DNA of 64,000 bases from Verrucomicrobiales bacterium (GTDB lineage Bacteria; Verrucomicrobiota; Verrucomicrobiia; Limisphaerales; UBA9464), in contig JAIXZE010000077.1 in NCBI GenBank assembly GCA_027489875.1, positions 38,728-102,727 of the forward strand, in the 5' to 3' direction. Of this stretch, positions 8,962 through 17,898 are shown piece by piece. Below the pieces are notes generated by a model. The model worked only from the letters and a program-made list of their open reading frames with translations. It was not told where the DNA came from and made no database searches. Position 1 is the stretch's first letter. Each line of letters opens with the position of its first letter. The position numbers and the translations under genes were made by a program.

Positions 8962-10407
8962 ATGCGTTTCCCCCTTGCTCCGACCGCCAAAATTGCGCGG
9001 CACATCGTCAAAAACAAACTTCAGGGCAACAAGAAGTTCGCCATGGTCCTGCAGCTGGAGCCGCTGCATACCTGCAACTTGACCTGCACCGGTTGCGGAC
9101 GGATCCGGGAGTATTCGACGTCCCTGAAAGACCTTGTTCCTCTGGATCAATGTCTGGCGGCGGCAGCCGAGTGCGACGCCCCGATGATTTCCATCTGCGG
9201 CGGGGAGCCCCTCATCTACCCGAAGATCGAGGAATTGGTTGCCGGACTCCTGGGGCAGGGACGCCTGGTCTACATCTGCACCAACGGCGTCTTCATGCGG
9301 AAGAAGATGCGGGAGTACATGGCTGCGGTGTATTCGCCGGAGATCGAAGCGATCCTGGTTCGATTGGTGGCGGAGAAGCTGGTGACGGAGAAGGAAGCCG
9401 AGACCATCCGGAATCCGGATGCGACGGCGCGGCAGAAAGTCGTGATCCGCCCTTCGCAGTGGCACTACTGGAACGTCCATGTCGACGGCCTTGAGTACAC
9501 CCACGACCTGATCGTGGAACGGGAGGGTGTCTTCAAGGAATGCGTTGCGGCCATCCGGATGGCGAAACATCTGGGGTATCAGATCGCGACCAATACGACG
9601 GTGTACAAGGAGACGGACACCGCGGAACTCGAGGAGATGTTCAAGTTCCTGAGCTCGCTGGGTGTGGATGGGCACACCATTTCTCCTGGATACGACTACG
9701 ACGCGGCCAAGAAGGACATGGTGAAGCGTCTGGGCAAGGATCCTGCCGCCTTCTTCCTCACACGTGACCTGACCCGAAACAAATTCCGGGACATCGAGCG
9801 TTGGGGCGACATGTTCACGATCTTTGGCACCCCGGGCTATCTGGAGTTCCTGGCAGGCAAGCGTGAACTCGCATGCAGTGCGTGGGCCGTGCCGACCTAT
9901 AATGTCCGGGGATGGAAAGCCCCCTGTTATGTGATGACCGAGGGCCATTACAAGACCTATGCCGAGATGCTGGAAAAGGTGGCGTGGGATCGGTTCGGTG
10001 TGGACGACAAGGGCTGTGGTCGGGATGCCCGTTGCGAGAACTGCATGATGCACTCCGGCTTTGAGCCGACAGCGGCATTGTCCGGCGGGATCCGTGATTC
10101 CTGGATCAATTTCAAATACAACTTTGGATCCAAGCCGCCGGCGTTTCCGCATACGGCTGCACTTGAGAAGACTGCGTTCAACGGCGTGACCATCGGTAAG
10201 GGTCACCTTGCGGAAGCGAAGGCCGCTGTAAACCGGGAACTGTCCGGCGCCAAGAGTGCATTCGCCCGCGGGGGCAATGACATTCCCCATGCACACGGTG
10301 CGGAGGAGGGGACGGGTGGTGGCTGCAGTACCGGCGATACGAGCCAGCGGGACGCGCTTCTGGCGAAGATCAATCTGGCCGGCAAGATTGAGGTCAAATC
10401 CGAGTAG
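8962..10407 (+). CDS. hpnH: Adenosyl-hopene transferase HpnH (radical SAM)
   Basis: The 481-residue protein matches HpnH, the radical-SAM enzyme that joins adenosine to diploptene to make adenosylhopane, the first step in extended hopanoids. The iron-sulfur cysteines are C38-x3-C42-x2-C45 in 'HTCNLTCTGCGRIREY', followed by 'ISICGGEPLIYP'. The C-terminal cluster region 'CENCMMHSGFEPTA' is present. It is longer than typical HpnH (about 330-390): there is an insertion of about 44 residues after 'YICTNGVFMRKKM' (DNA about 9323-9453) and a 90-residue C-terminal tail ending in a Gly/Cys/His-containing segment. hpnJ follows 57 bases later. No squalene-hopene cyclase gene is in the window. Confidence 0.88.
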   Translation: MRFPLAPTAKIARHIVKNKLQGNKKFAMVLQLEPLHTCNLTCTGCGRIREYSTSLKDLVPLDQCLAAAAECDAPMISICGGEPLIYPKIEELVAGLLGQGRLVYICTNGVFMRKKMREYMAAVYSPEIEAILVRLVAEKLVTEKEAETIRNPDATARQKVVIRPSQWHYWNVHVDGLEYTHDLIVEREGVFKECVAAIRMAKHLGYQIATNTTVYKETDTAELEEMFKFLSSLGVDGHTISPGYDYDAAKKDMVKRLGKDPAAFFLTRDLTRNKFRDIERWGDMFTIFGTPGYLEFLAGKRELACSAWAVPTYNVRGWKAPCYVMTEGHYKTYAEMLEKVAWDRFGVDDKGCGRDARCENCMMHSGFEPTAALSGGIRDSWINFKYNFGSKPPAFPHTAALEKTAFNGVTIGKGHLAEAKAAVNRELSGAKSAFARGGNDIPHAHGAEEGTGGGCSTGDTSQRDALLAKINLAGKIEVKSE

Positions 10408-10464
10408 AACGGCCGGATGACTGGATCCGATGGCAGTGAAGGATTCGGATTCCGGTGCCCGTAG

Positions 10465-11922
10465 ATGAGTGCCTTGTTCTTATCACCGCCGTCCTTTGAC
10501 GGTTTTGATGGTGGTGCTGGATCGCGATACCAAGCGCGTCGGGAGGTCACCTCTTACTGGTACCCGACGTGGTTGGCGCAACCCGCGGCGTTGGTGCACG
10601 GTTCCCGGCTCCTGGATTGTCCGCCACTCGGGATGGGCATTGCCGAGTGCCTGACGATCGCGTCTGGGTATGATGACGTTATCATCCACACCTCGACTCC
10701 GTCGCTTCGGAATGATTCCCGGGTGGCGGAGGCGATCAAGGCACAGCGTCCTGAAACTCGGATTGGGTTCGTGGGTGCCCACGCCGCGGTACTTCCAACG
10801 GAGACCTTGAAAGTGTCACCGGCGGTGGATTGGGTGGGGCGGAAGGAATTTGATTTCACCTGCCTGGAGGTTTGTGAAGGCCGGCCGATGGAAGGGATCG
10901 CCGGACTCAGCTTCAAGAAGGACGGCCGGATCATCCACAACCGGGAGCGGGAGTTGATCCAGGACATGGACACGTTGCCTTGGGTTGCTGACGTGTATCG
11001 GCGGGATCTGGCCATCGAGAAGTACTTCATCGGCTATCTTCTGCATCCCTACGTCAGCATGTACACGGGGCGAGGGTGTCCCGCGCAGTGCACGTTCTGT
11101 CTCTGGCCGCAGACGATTGGTGGGCATCGATATCGGGTTCGCTCTGCAGCGAACGTTGCGGGGGAGATGGCCTATATGAAGGGGATCTTCCCGCAGGTGA
11201 AGGAGTTCTTCTTTGATGACGACACGTTCACGGCCAACCTGCCTCGTGCACGCGAGATTGCCCGCCAATTGGCACCGCTTGGCCTGACCTGGAGTTGCAA
11301 CAGTCGGGCCAACCTGGAGTACGACACCATCTCTTACCTTCGTGACTGCGGATTGCGGCTCTTCCTGGTCGGTTACGAATCGGGTAACGACGACATCCTG
11401 CGTCGCATCAAGAAGGGCGTGACCACGGAGGAAATGCGACGATTTACGCGTTCCTGTCACGAAGCGGGGGTGGTGATCCACGGAACGTTCATTCTTGGGT
11501 TGCCGGTGGAAACGCCCGAGACGATCGAGCAGACGATCCGTTTCGCGATGGAGTTGGACGTCTTTTCCATCCAGGTCTCACTGGCTGCCCCGTATCCGGG
11601 AACGGAGTTGTATGAGATGGCGCGGCAGAACGGGTGGTTCTCAAAGAAGGACAAGACGGACATTGTGCATGGCGACGGGTTCCAGCAATCGACGCTGGAG
11701 TATCCTGGCCTGAGCAAGGAGCGGGTCTTCGAAGAGGTGGATCGATTTTACCGGAGTTACTACCTGCGTCCCAAGCCGGTGCTCCGAATCATCCGAACCA
11801 TGCTGGAGGAAAAGGATGTTTTCGTTCGACGCTGTCGGGAGGGGTTCGAGTTTTTCCGGAGCCTGAGACAGCGGAAGGACAGCATGGGAAGTCAGCGTCC
11901 GGGTTGGTCCGACAGGCAGTGA
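10465..11922 (+). CDS. hpnJ: Hopanoid-associated B12-binding radical SAM protein HpnJ
   Basis: The 485-residue protein starts with the HpnJ-type sequence 'LFLSPPSFDGFDGGAGSRYQ', continues as a cobalamin-binding-like domain (residues about 50-150), and has the radical-SAM cluster motif C205-x3-C209-x2-C212 in 'GRGCPAQCTFCLWPQTIGGH'. HpnJ is linked to forming the cyclitol-ether head group of bacteriohopanetetrol. Its partners HpnI and HpnK are not in the window, so the remaining steps must be encoded elsewhere or replaced. It is the last gene of the small hopanoid group and ends 42 bases before a convergent gene. Confidence 0.87.
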   Translation: MSALFLSPPSFDGFDGGAGSRYQARREVTSYWYPTWLAQPAALVHGSRLLDCPPLGMGIAECLTIASGYDDVIIHTSTPSLRNDSRVAEAIKAQRPETRIGFVGAHAAVLPTETLKVSPAVDWVGRKEFDFTCLEVCEGRPMEGIAGLSFKKDGRIIHNRERELIQDMDTLPWVADVYRRDLAIEKYFIGYLLHPYVSMYTGRGCPAQCTFCLWPQTIGGHRYRVRSAANVAGEMAYMKGIFPQVKEFFFDDDTFTANLPRAREIARQLAPLGLTWSCNSRANLEYDTISYLRDCGLRLFLVGYESGNDDILRRIKKGVTTEEMRRFTRSCHEAGVVIHGTFILGLPVETPETIEQTIRFAMELDVFSIQVSLAAPYPGTELYEMARQNGWFSKKDKTDIVHGDGFQQSTLEYPGLSKERVFEEVDRFYRSYYLRPKPVLRIIRTMLEEKDVFVRRCREGFEFFRSLRQRKDSMGSQRPGWSDRQ

Positions 11923-11925
11923 GCT

Positions 11926-11944
11926 CCGCCGGACGAACCGGCGG
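11926..11944. terminator. Hairpin between convergent hpnJ and membrane protein gene
   Basis: CCGCCGG at 11926-11932 pairs with CCGGCGG at 11938-11944 around a 5-base loop, four bases after the hpnJ stop and 20 bases before the stop of the convergent gene. There is no T-run on either side, so it may be a weak or factor-assisted bidirectional terminator. Confidence 0.35.
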
Positions 11945-11964
11945 GTGGCACTCCTCGAAGGCCG

Positions 11965-13557
11965 TTACGGCGAAGGCGCGCGGTTGATCTGGTAGAGGTT
12001 CTCGGATGCACCCTTCGCACTTCCGGTCCAGACGGGTTCCCCGAGCAGGTCGCGCAAGGGCTGCAATTCCTCGAACTTGATGAGTCTTGGGCGGGTTCCG
12101 AGATCGCTCGTACTCCACTTCTCCCTGGACCTGTCGACGACGCCATAGATGAAGACGCGATTGCCTGATGCGAGGTGCCCGCGAATCCTTGACCACAGTT
12201 CCACCGGGCCGTCGTGGTAATTCATGAGGTCCAACCGCTTCTGGTCTGGGTTGCTTGCGCAGAAGAATGCCGGGTCACCCCAGGCGTCGCAGATGAGGAG
12301 ATCCGAGGGTTTCAGCGTTTCGGAAAGGGCCTTTGCGGTGCTGATTGGGGCGGAATTGGGGTTGTTGGAGCGTACGAGGATTCTGGGAACATTGCAGGCG
12401 ACCTGAATCATGAGGCAGAACACAAGGAAGCCCGAGCCGCGTCTGTAGGAGGTGGCAACAATGATGCCCAGGAGTTGGATCACTGAAACGGGGAGCAGCC
12501 AGAGCTTCCAGTATTGGGGGTTGAGGTAGAGAGGGGGAAAAGTGCAGGCGGCAAAGCCCAGCGCCAGCGGCCACCGAAACCGTTGGAGGTGATCTCGAGG
12601 GGTGATCAGCAAGGATGCGCCTGCCAGTGCCCAAATGGTGAGGATCTGAAGGGAGCAGACAACTTTCCAAACCGGACTGAGCCTCTTGAAGCCGGCCAAC
12701 AGACCTGGCCACTCTGACAAAGGCCATGGGTTTGCGAGGGCAACGGAGAAGCCCAGAGGCACCCGGATGGTTTGGCCGAGGGTGAAGAATCCCCAGTACT
12801 CCCCATCGTTCTTTGCGGTCGCGTATTTGATGAAGCCCGAGAGGCCAGGCTTGCCATTGAGATGTGCAGCCAGCCCGAACAACAAGAAGCCCATTGCACC
12901 CGCGGCCACGGTCCATGGCAGGACGTCCCGCCATCGGCGACAGTGGATCCAGAGCACGAAAGGGCCGACGAGAAAGTAACTCTGATAGGATGCGACCGCG
13001 ATGGCCCAACAGGCACCACTCAGAATCCCGGATCCCTTCCCGAGGTTCGAAAAGGTTCCGAGGTAGAGGGAAAGCATGAACCAGAACTGAGCGGACATGG
13101 GCTCGGTCGTCTGGGTGCTGTGATAGGTCGAAGCACTCGTCAGACCCAGTGCGAGCCCACCAAGGAGGGCAAGGTTGCGCTTTACCCCGATTCGTCCGAG
13201 CCACGCACAGCCGATGGCGGATGCGGCTGCCCCAAGGATCGAATTCATCGCGGTCAATGCGTCCAGCCGGTGGACCATGTCAGTGCCTGCCCAGCCCTTC
13301 ACCAAGGCCCACCAAGCGGCAAAATAAACGCTGGTGAAGGGGTGGTTGGCTCCCTCGACACTCGGTGGGCCGAACATGACGCCAACACGCTTCAAGGCAT
13401 CGCCATCGTAGTGTCGTGCTGGAAACGCCAAGTAGAGCGCACACAGAACTGCGAAGATCGTCCAGGGCCCCCAGGCTGGAAGGGAACTCTGGACGCTCGG
13501 CTCTTCGGGGGACTGGTGTGCGGCTTTGGCCGTGGTGCCTTCCATGTTCCCAATCAT
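11965..13557 (-). CDS. Polytopic membrane protein, GT-C glycosyltransferase-like
   Basis: The 530-residue protein has about ten predicted membrane helices and a soluble C-terminal domain of about 120 residues. An acidic motif 'ARHYDGDALKRVG' sits just after the first helix, where GT-C (PMT/ArnT-like) glycosyltransferases carry their catalytic aspartate, and 'HPFTSVYFAAWWALVKGW' follows as in that group. The C-terminal part ('SDLLICDAWGDPAFFCASN') resembles the extracytoplasmic domain of such enzymes. A lipid-linked sugar transferase role is inferred; substrate and acceptor are unknown. The start could also be the Met at residue 5. It is convergent with hpnJ and divergent from the next gene. 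Confidence 0.6.
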   Translation of the reverse strand: MIGNMEGTTAKAAHQSPEEPSVQSSLPAWGPWTIFAVLCALYLAFPARHYDGDALKRVGVMFGPPSVEGANHPFTSVYFAAWWALVKGWAGTDMVHRLDALTAMNSILGAAASAIGCAWLGRIGVKRNLALLGGLALGLTSASTYHSTQTTEPMSAQFWFMLSLYLGTFSNLGKGSGILSGACWAIAVASYQSYFLVGPFVLWIHCRRWRDVLPWTVAAGAMGFLLFGLAAHLNGKPGLSGFIKYATAKNDGEYWGFFTLGQTIRVPLGFSVALANPWPLSEWPGLLAGFKRLSPVWKVVCSLQILTIWALAGASLLITPRDHLQRFRWPLALGFAACTFPPLYLNPQYWKLWLLPVSVIQLLGIIVATSYRRGSGFLVFCLMIQVACNVPRILVRSNNPNSAPISTAKALSETLKPSDLLICDAWGDPAFFCASNPDQKRLDLMNYHDGPVELWSRIRGHLASGNRVFIYGVVDRSREKWSTSDLGTRPRLIKFEELQPLRDLLGEPVWTGSAKGASENLYQINRAPSP

Positions 13558-13661
13558 TGGGAAATCGAGTTCTTCAAGTCACGACCATATCTGGATCGAA
13601 TTTGTTCCGTCCTTGGAGGTGCGTTGACTCCCGCGGGCTGGAGACGGACGCTGGCTTCCGC

Positions 13662-15467
13662 GTGAATCGGTTGCTGCTAACGGCTTGTTGTCTCATTGGG
13701 TTTTGGATCGGAGTGACTGCGCTTGGTGGTCCCCTGCGTACGAACGAAGTTCCGGATGTGTTTCCAGCGCGACCGATCGAATGGTTGCCGGCGCCGGTCG
13801 CACTTCCTCTGCGACCCCTTCGTTTTCCTCCGGCGGTAGCCGTGCAGCGGGTGGAGCATCTGGCAATTGCGGGTGGCAAGGTCTGGATGGTGGTGGCCTT
13901 TCGTAGCGGCGCCACCAATGCGGCACGGAACGCGCTGTGGGTGTTTTCTCCCGTTGATGGTCGTTTGGACCCGGTGAGGGGACAGGTGGAGCATCATTCG
14001 ATCAGGGATCTCAGGGTGGGACCCGAGGGGTTATGGATGGCGGTGGACGGTGGTGCGGCGGTTCTGGACCCAAAGAATCTGGTGGTGGATGCGTTTTCGT
14101 CGGCACATGGATTGACCACGGGAAACCTCACTGCGTTTGCGGCGGCTGGTCGGCGTTGGTTTGGGATGTCGGACGCCGGCGCATTGTTTGCCCTGCACCC
14201 GGATGGTCGTTCGTGGTCGCGGTTGCCGGGCTCACCTGGGCTTGCGGCCAAGGATGCCTCACGTTACGGGCATCTTGCAGGCTCAGGAGAGTGGCTACTG
14301 GGAATGTCCGAGGGCGAGATCTTGCTGCGAAACCATGCCGCTTCGAGTTGGGAAACGGTTGACCCGAAGCAGTGGCTCGGGCTTCCGGTGGATCAACCGG
14401 TTCGCTTTCAGAGTGTGGTGGAGGACGGCGATGGTGGGTTTTGGGTTGGGAGTGATCTTGGCCTTCATTTCGTTGCCGCGGAGACGGGCTCGGTTCGACA
14501 TCATCTGGCGACCAAGCCGGTGCGGGTGCCGGGTGGGTTGGGGGTCGATGTGCCGGCGGGTTTCCAGCCATCGGCGGCGGCGTATGTGCAAGCGCGCAGA
14601 CGTCAGGCGGACGGGATACGCGAGAGGATGCGCTTTCGAGCGCGGCTAGGACGGAAGTCGGTGGAGATCGGGCAGAAGCTGGATCCGGTCACACCTAAGA
14701 GTCGGATTCCCGGCGGAGTTCGCACCATGGTAAGGGATGGAGCTTTTGTGTGGGTGGCCTGCGAGGATCCGGCGAGTCCGCTTCGGACACGGCTTCTGCT
14801 GTGGCACGGATCCAGCCAGCGATGGGTTGGACAAGTTCCAGTTTCACTGCCAGTTGCCCGGATGGCGGTGGATTCGCAGCACGTCTGGTTGGGAGCGGAT
14901 CTTGGGCTGTTGCCCAACGGGGCTCCGGTGCTGGTCCTGGAAAAGACCGGGTTGATGGCGGTGCCGGCGGGCAGGTGGGTTGCTGATGAGATCGGGACGG
15001 AGGAGCGGGAACGACGGTTGGGCGAGCGGCCTGTGCGCGAGCAGGCTGTCCAGGCATTCTTCTCCGGTAACGCGGCGAGGGTGGTGGACCTTCTGGGCGC
15101 TGAAGGGACCGATGCGGAGTCGCTGTTCCTGTTGGCGTTCGCCCACGACCCGCTGGGATTGGATGACCCCATGAAGCGGGAGGCGTATCTTTCCCGATTG
15201 AGAAAGGACTTCCCGGATTCGCCCTATGGCGAGGTGGCTCGCGGATTGAAGCCTCCCGCGAAGACCGACGCGTCCGTGGGAGGCGGAAGCAGTGTGCTCC
15301 AAACCCTGTTCAAGCGCCGGGACACGAATGGTGACGGTAGGATCTCCGACGCAGAGTGGACAGAGTGGAAAGGGGCTGGGGCCGACATGAAGGCCTTTGA
15401 TGTCGACGGGGACGGGGTTCTGGGAATCGAGGAATTTGACGCGGTATTGCGCGGAACCAGCCGATGA
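13662..15467 (+). CDS. Secreted beta-propeller-like protein with C-terminal EF-hands
   Basis: The call uses the GTG at 13662, which puts a clear signal peptide ('NRLLLTACCLIGFWIGVTAL') at the N-terminus of a 601-residue protein. The middle contains repeats such as 'RVEHLAIAGGKVWMVVAF', 'LRVGPEGLWMAVDGGAAV' and 'FQSVVEDGDGGFWVGSDLG', typical of two-component-regulator-type propeller blades. The last 60 residues hold two EF-hand loops, 'DTNGDGRISDAEW' and 'DVDGDGVLGIEEF', so calcium binding is likely. The frame is open from 13416, but that part overlaps the divergent gene and looks non-coding. No function is assigned. A Shine-Dalgarno-like GGAG lies rather far upstream, so the start is uncertain. 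Confidence 0.6.
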   Translation: MNRLLLTACCLIGFWIGVTALGGPLRTNEVPDVFPARPIEWLPAPVALPLRPLRFPPAVAVQRVEHLAIAGGKVWMVVAFRSGATNAARNALWVFSPVDGRLDPVRGQVEHHSIRDLRVGPEGLWMAVDGGAAVLDPKNLVVDAFSSAHGLTTGNLTAFAAAGRRWFGMSDAGALFALHPDGRSWSRLPGSPGLAAKDASRYGHLAGSGEWLLGMSEGEILLRNHAASSWETVDPKQWLGLPVDQPVRFQSVVEDGDGGFWVGSDLGLHFVAAETGSVRHHLATKPVRVPGGLGVDVPAGFQPSAAAYVQARRRQADGIRERMRFRARLGRKSVEIGQKLDPVTPKSRIPGGVRTMVRDGAFVWVACEDPASPLRTRLLLWHGSSQRWVGQVPVSLPVARMAVDSQHVWLGADLGLLPNGAPVLVLEKTGLMAVPAGRWVADEIGTEERERRLGERPVREQAVQAFFSGNAARVVDLLGAEGTDAESLFLLAFAHDPLGLDDPMKREAYLSRLRKDFPDSPYGEVARGLKPPAKTDASVGGGSSVLQTLFKRRDTNGDGRISDAEWTEWKGAGADMKAFDVDGDGVLGIEEFDAVLRGTSR

Positions 15468-15477
15468 GGCCCCGGGG

Positions 15478-16902
15478 TCAGCGGTTTGTCGTGGAGAGGG
15501 AGGCTGGTGGGGGATTGGTGGACAGCGGCTGGGTGGAGGGGGCTTGGACGACGCTTTCCTGACTGAACACCGAGCGTAGAAGAGGGATGCTGCGGACGTC
15601 GTTGTAGAAGACGAAGGCCATGAACGACAGCAGGAGGACGCCAAAGACAAGGGTCACGGACTCGTAGACCTGCGCTGGAATCCTGCGGAAGGTCAGGAGT
15701 TCGATGATCGAAAAGGTGATGTGGCCGCCGTCGAGGACGGGCAAGGGCAGGAGATTCAGGATGGCCAGATTCACGTTGATGATGACCATCAGTGCCAAGG
15801 CCCGGCGGATGTCGACTTTCATCTCCATGGCGATTCCCGTGAGCATGCCTGCGGGGCCTTGGAGATTTTCGACACCGATGCGGGACTCTTTCTTGTGGGC
15901 GATGGCGCGGACCAGTTGGGCCATCTGGCTGATGGTCCCCTCGATCTGTTTCCAGGGTGTAGGCCCGGGCCGTTCCACGGTGAAGGTCATGCGAGGTGAA
16001 GGTCCCAGCGTGACCCCCATGCGGCCAACCTTGTCCTTCGGGTCCAGGATGGGCGTTACGGTCAGGCGCAGGGGTTTGCCATCGCGCAGGAGTTCGAGCA
16101 GGACAGGTCGGTCGGCGCTTCCCTTGATGATGTCGATCAACTGCTGTTGGCCGGCGATCTCGATGCCATCGATGGAGATCAGTTCATCGCCCTTGCGCAG
16201 GCCGGATGTCTCCGCGGGGTAACCCTTCATGAGGTCCAGGACGGCGGGGTGATCCTTGGGGCCCAGCTTGAGGAATTTGAGGCGGGCGGCGGTGGAATAC
16301 TCGGTCGGGATGGAGTAGGTGGCGATCCGGCCGTCGACGTGCTTGATGGTGACGGCAAGAGTGGACGTGATCGAGAGGGCGGCTGTTCGCTGGACTTCTT
16401 CCCAATTCAGGACCGGACGGCCGTTGACGGCCTGGATCCTGTCTCCCTCGCGGATGCCCAGATTGGCTTCCGCGCCCCCGGGCGGGACGTATCCGATGAT
16501 GGTGTTGTTGTAGGCCCTCGGAAGGCCAACCCACCAGACGATGCCGCCGATGAAGAAGGCGAAAAGGATGTTCATGACCGGACCTGCGAGGGACACGGCG
16601 ATCTTCTTGCCCGGGGAAATGGGGGGGATGGAGGGGTTGGAGCGTCCCTCGATGGCCTCGGAGGTGATCATCTGGGGCAACTTGACGAACCCGCCGAGAG
16701 GGAGCCAACGCAGGGCCCATTCGACCCCATCACGATCGGTCCACGAGAATACCTTCGGGCCGAAGCCGATGGAGAAACCATCGACCTTGAGTCCCAGTTT
16801 CCGCGCCACCCAGTAGTGTCCGAACTCGTGGACGAAGATCGTCAACGTGAACAGGAGGGCGACGCCGATGGCGATGATGACCCACGTCAGCAGGACAGGC
16901 AT
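15478..16902 (-). CDS. rseP: RIP metalloprotease RseP (site-2 protease)
   Basis: This 474-residue intramembrane zinc protease has the active-site motif HEFGH at residues 25-29 in the first helix, 'GFSIGFGPKVFSW', two PDZ domains in the middle ('PPGGAEANLGIREGDRIQAV' and 'YPAETSGLRKGDELISIDGI'), and the second metal-ligand motif 'NLLPLPVLDGGH' near the C-terminus. The family cleaves membrane-spanning anti-sigma factors and remnant signal peptides. The last 45 residues after the final helix are polar and rich in Ser, Pro and Thr. In many bacteria it sits beside dxr and cdsA; neither is next to it here. It runs toward the convergent EF-hand gene. Confidence 0.93.
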   Translation of the reverse strand: MPVLLTWVIIAIGVALLFTLTIFVHEFGHYWVARKLGLKVDGFSIGFGPKVFSWTDRDGVEWALRWLPLGGFVKLPQMITSEAIEGRSNPSIPPISPGKKIAVSLAGPVMNILFAFFIGGIVWWVGLPRAYNNTIIGYVPPGGAEANLGIREGDRIQAVNGRPVLNWEEVQRTAALSITSTLAVTIKHVDGRIATYSIPTEYSTAARLKFLKLGPKDHPAVLDLMKGYPAETSGLRKGDELISIDGIEIAGQQQLIDIIKGSADRPVLLELLRDGKPLRLTVTPILDPKDKVGRMGVTLGPSPRMTFTVERPGPTPWKQIEGTISQMAQLVRAIAHKKESRIGVENLQGPAGMLTGIAMEMKVDIRRALALMVIINVNLAILNLLPLPVLDGGHITFSIIELLTFRRIPAQVYESVTLVFGVLLLSFMAFVFYNDVRSIPLLRSVFSQESVVQAPSTQPLSTNPPPASLSTTNR

Positions 16903-17016
16903 GTGCCATCAGACTAACTCGGTTCGGAGCCGTGTCCCAAAGATCTTTTTCGAGGATGCGTGCGGGGGAGTTGAAGCGTTGGGGCGGAGCGTGGTTGGCT
17001 GGGAGGCGTGGACGTC

Positions 17017-17898
17017 ATGAAATGCTGGGTGACTGGAGCGGCAGGCCTGATCGGAGGGACCTTGATGCGGAGTCCAGGCATCCCTCAGGGATGGGAAGCT
17101 GTTGCCTTGCATCGCGGCATCCTTGAACTCACGGACTTTGCGGCCGTTGAACGACGGTTTGAAGCTGATGGGCCGTTGGCCCTCATCCACTGCGCGGCCA
17201 TGAGCCGAAGTCCGCAATGTCAGCAAGAACCTGCGAAGGCACGTCAATGGAACGTCGACGTGACCCGCCACCTGGCCGGGTTGTTTGCTGGAAGACGGAT
17301 GGTCTTCCTGTCCACTGATCTTGTGTTTGATGGCCAGCGCGGCGGTTATGGAGAGGATTGCGCGGTGGCTCCCCTGAGCATTTATGCAGAGACGAAGGTG
17401 GAGGCCGAGCAATGGGTTCTGCGGGACCCGCGACATCTCGTCGTGCGTACCTCCCTGAACCATGGTCGGTCCACGACGGCGGATCGTGGATTCAACGAGG
17501 AGATGGTTCGGGCGTGGCGTGCGGGAAGGACCCTCCAGCTGTTCCGGGACGAGTATCGGAGTCCGATTCCTGCCGAGCATACAGCGCGAGCGCTCTGGGA
17601 GTTGTTGGGCAAGGAATGCGGGGGGATCCTTCACCTGGCAGGGGCACAGCGGCTTTCACGATGGGAGATCGGATGTGCGTTGGCTGCGATACTGGAGGGT
17701 GAAGGCCTTTCCTGTCCGATCGAGCCCGGAACCTTGCGGGACTACAATGGGGCACCCCGGCCGCCGGACACCTCCCTGGATAGTTCCCGGGCTCAGGCCC
17801 TGTTGGGCTTCCGGATTCCGGGGTATGCGGAATGGCTGGCGGCTGGATCTCCGCCCGCTTTCCCGGAATCGGGTTCCAGATGCGGAGGGCAGCGATGA
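17017..17898 (+). CDS. NAD(P)-dependent sugar epimerase/reductase, RmlD-like
   Basis: The protein is a short-chain dehydrogenase of the extended, RmlD-like type. It begins with the nucleotide-binding motif 'VTGAAGLIGG', has 'ALIHCAAMSRSPQCQQEP', the 'VFLSTDLVFDG' stretch and the catalytic Tyr-x3-Lys in 'SIYAETKVEAE'. dTDP-4-dehydrorhamnose reductases have this arrangement, but no rml genes are nearby, so the exact sugar is unknown. The ATG at 17017 is favoured over GTG 17008 because GGAGG ends at 17006, about ten bases upstream of the ATG but only one base from the GTG. The stop overlaps the gluQRS start as ATGA. Confidence 0.8.
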   Translation: MKCWVTGAAGLIGGTLMRSPGIPQGWEAVALHRGILELTDFAAVERRFEADGPLALIHCAAMSRSPQCQQEPAKARQWNVDVTRHLAGLFAGRRMVFLSTDLVFDGQRGGYGEDCAVAPLSIYAETKVEAEQWVLRDPRHLVVRTSLNHGRSTTADRGFNEEMVRAWRAGRTLQLFRDEYRSPIPAEHTARALWELLGKECGGILHLAGAQRLSRWEIGCALAAILEGEGLSCPIEPGTLRDYNGAPRPPDTSLDSSRAQALLGFRIPGYAEWLAAGSPPAFPESGSRCGGQR

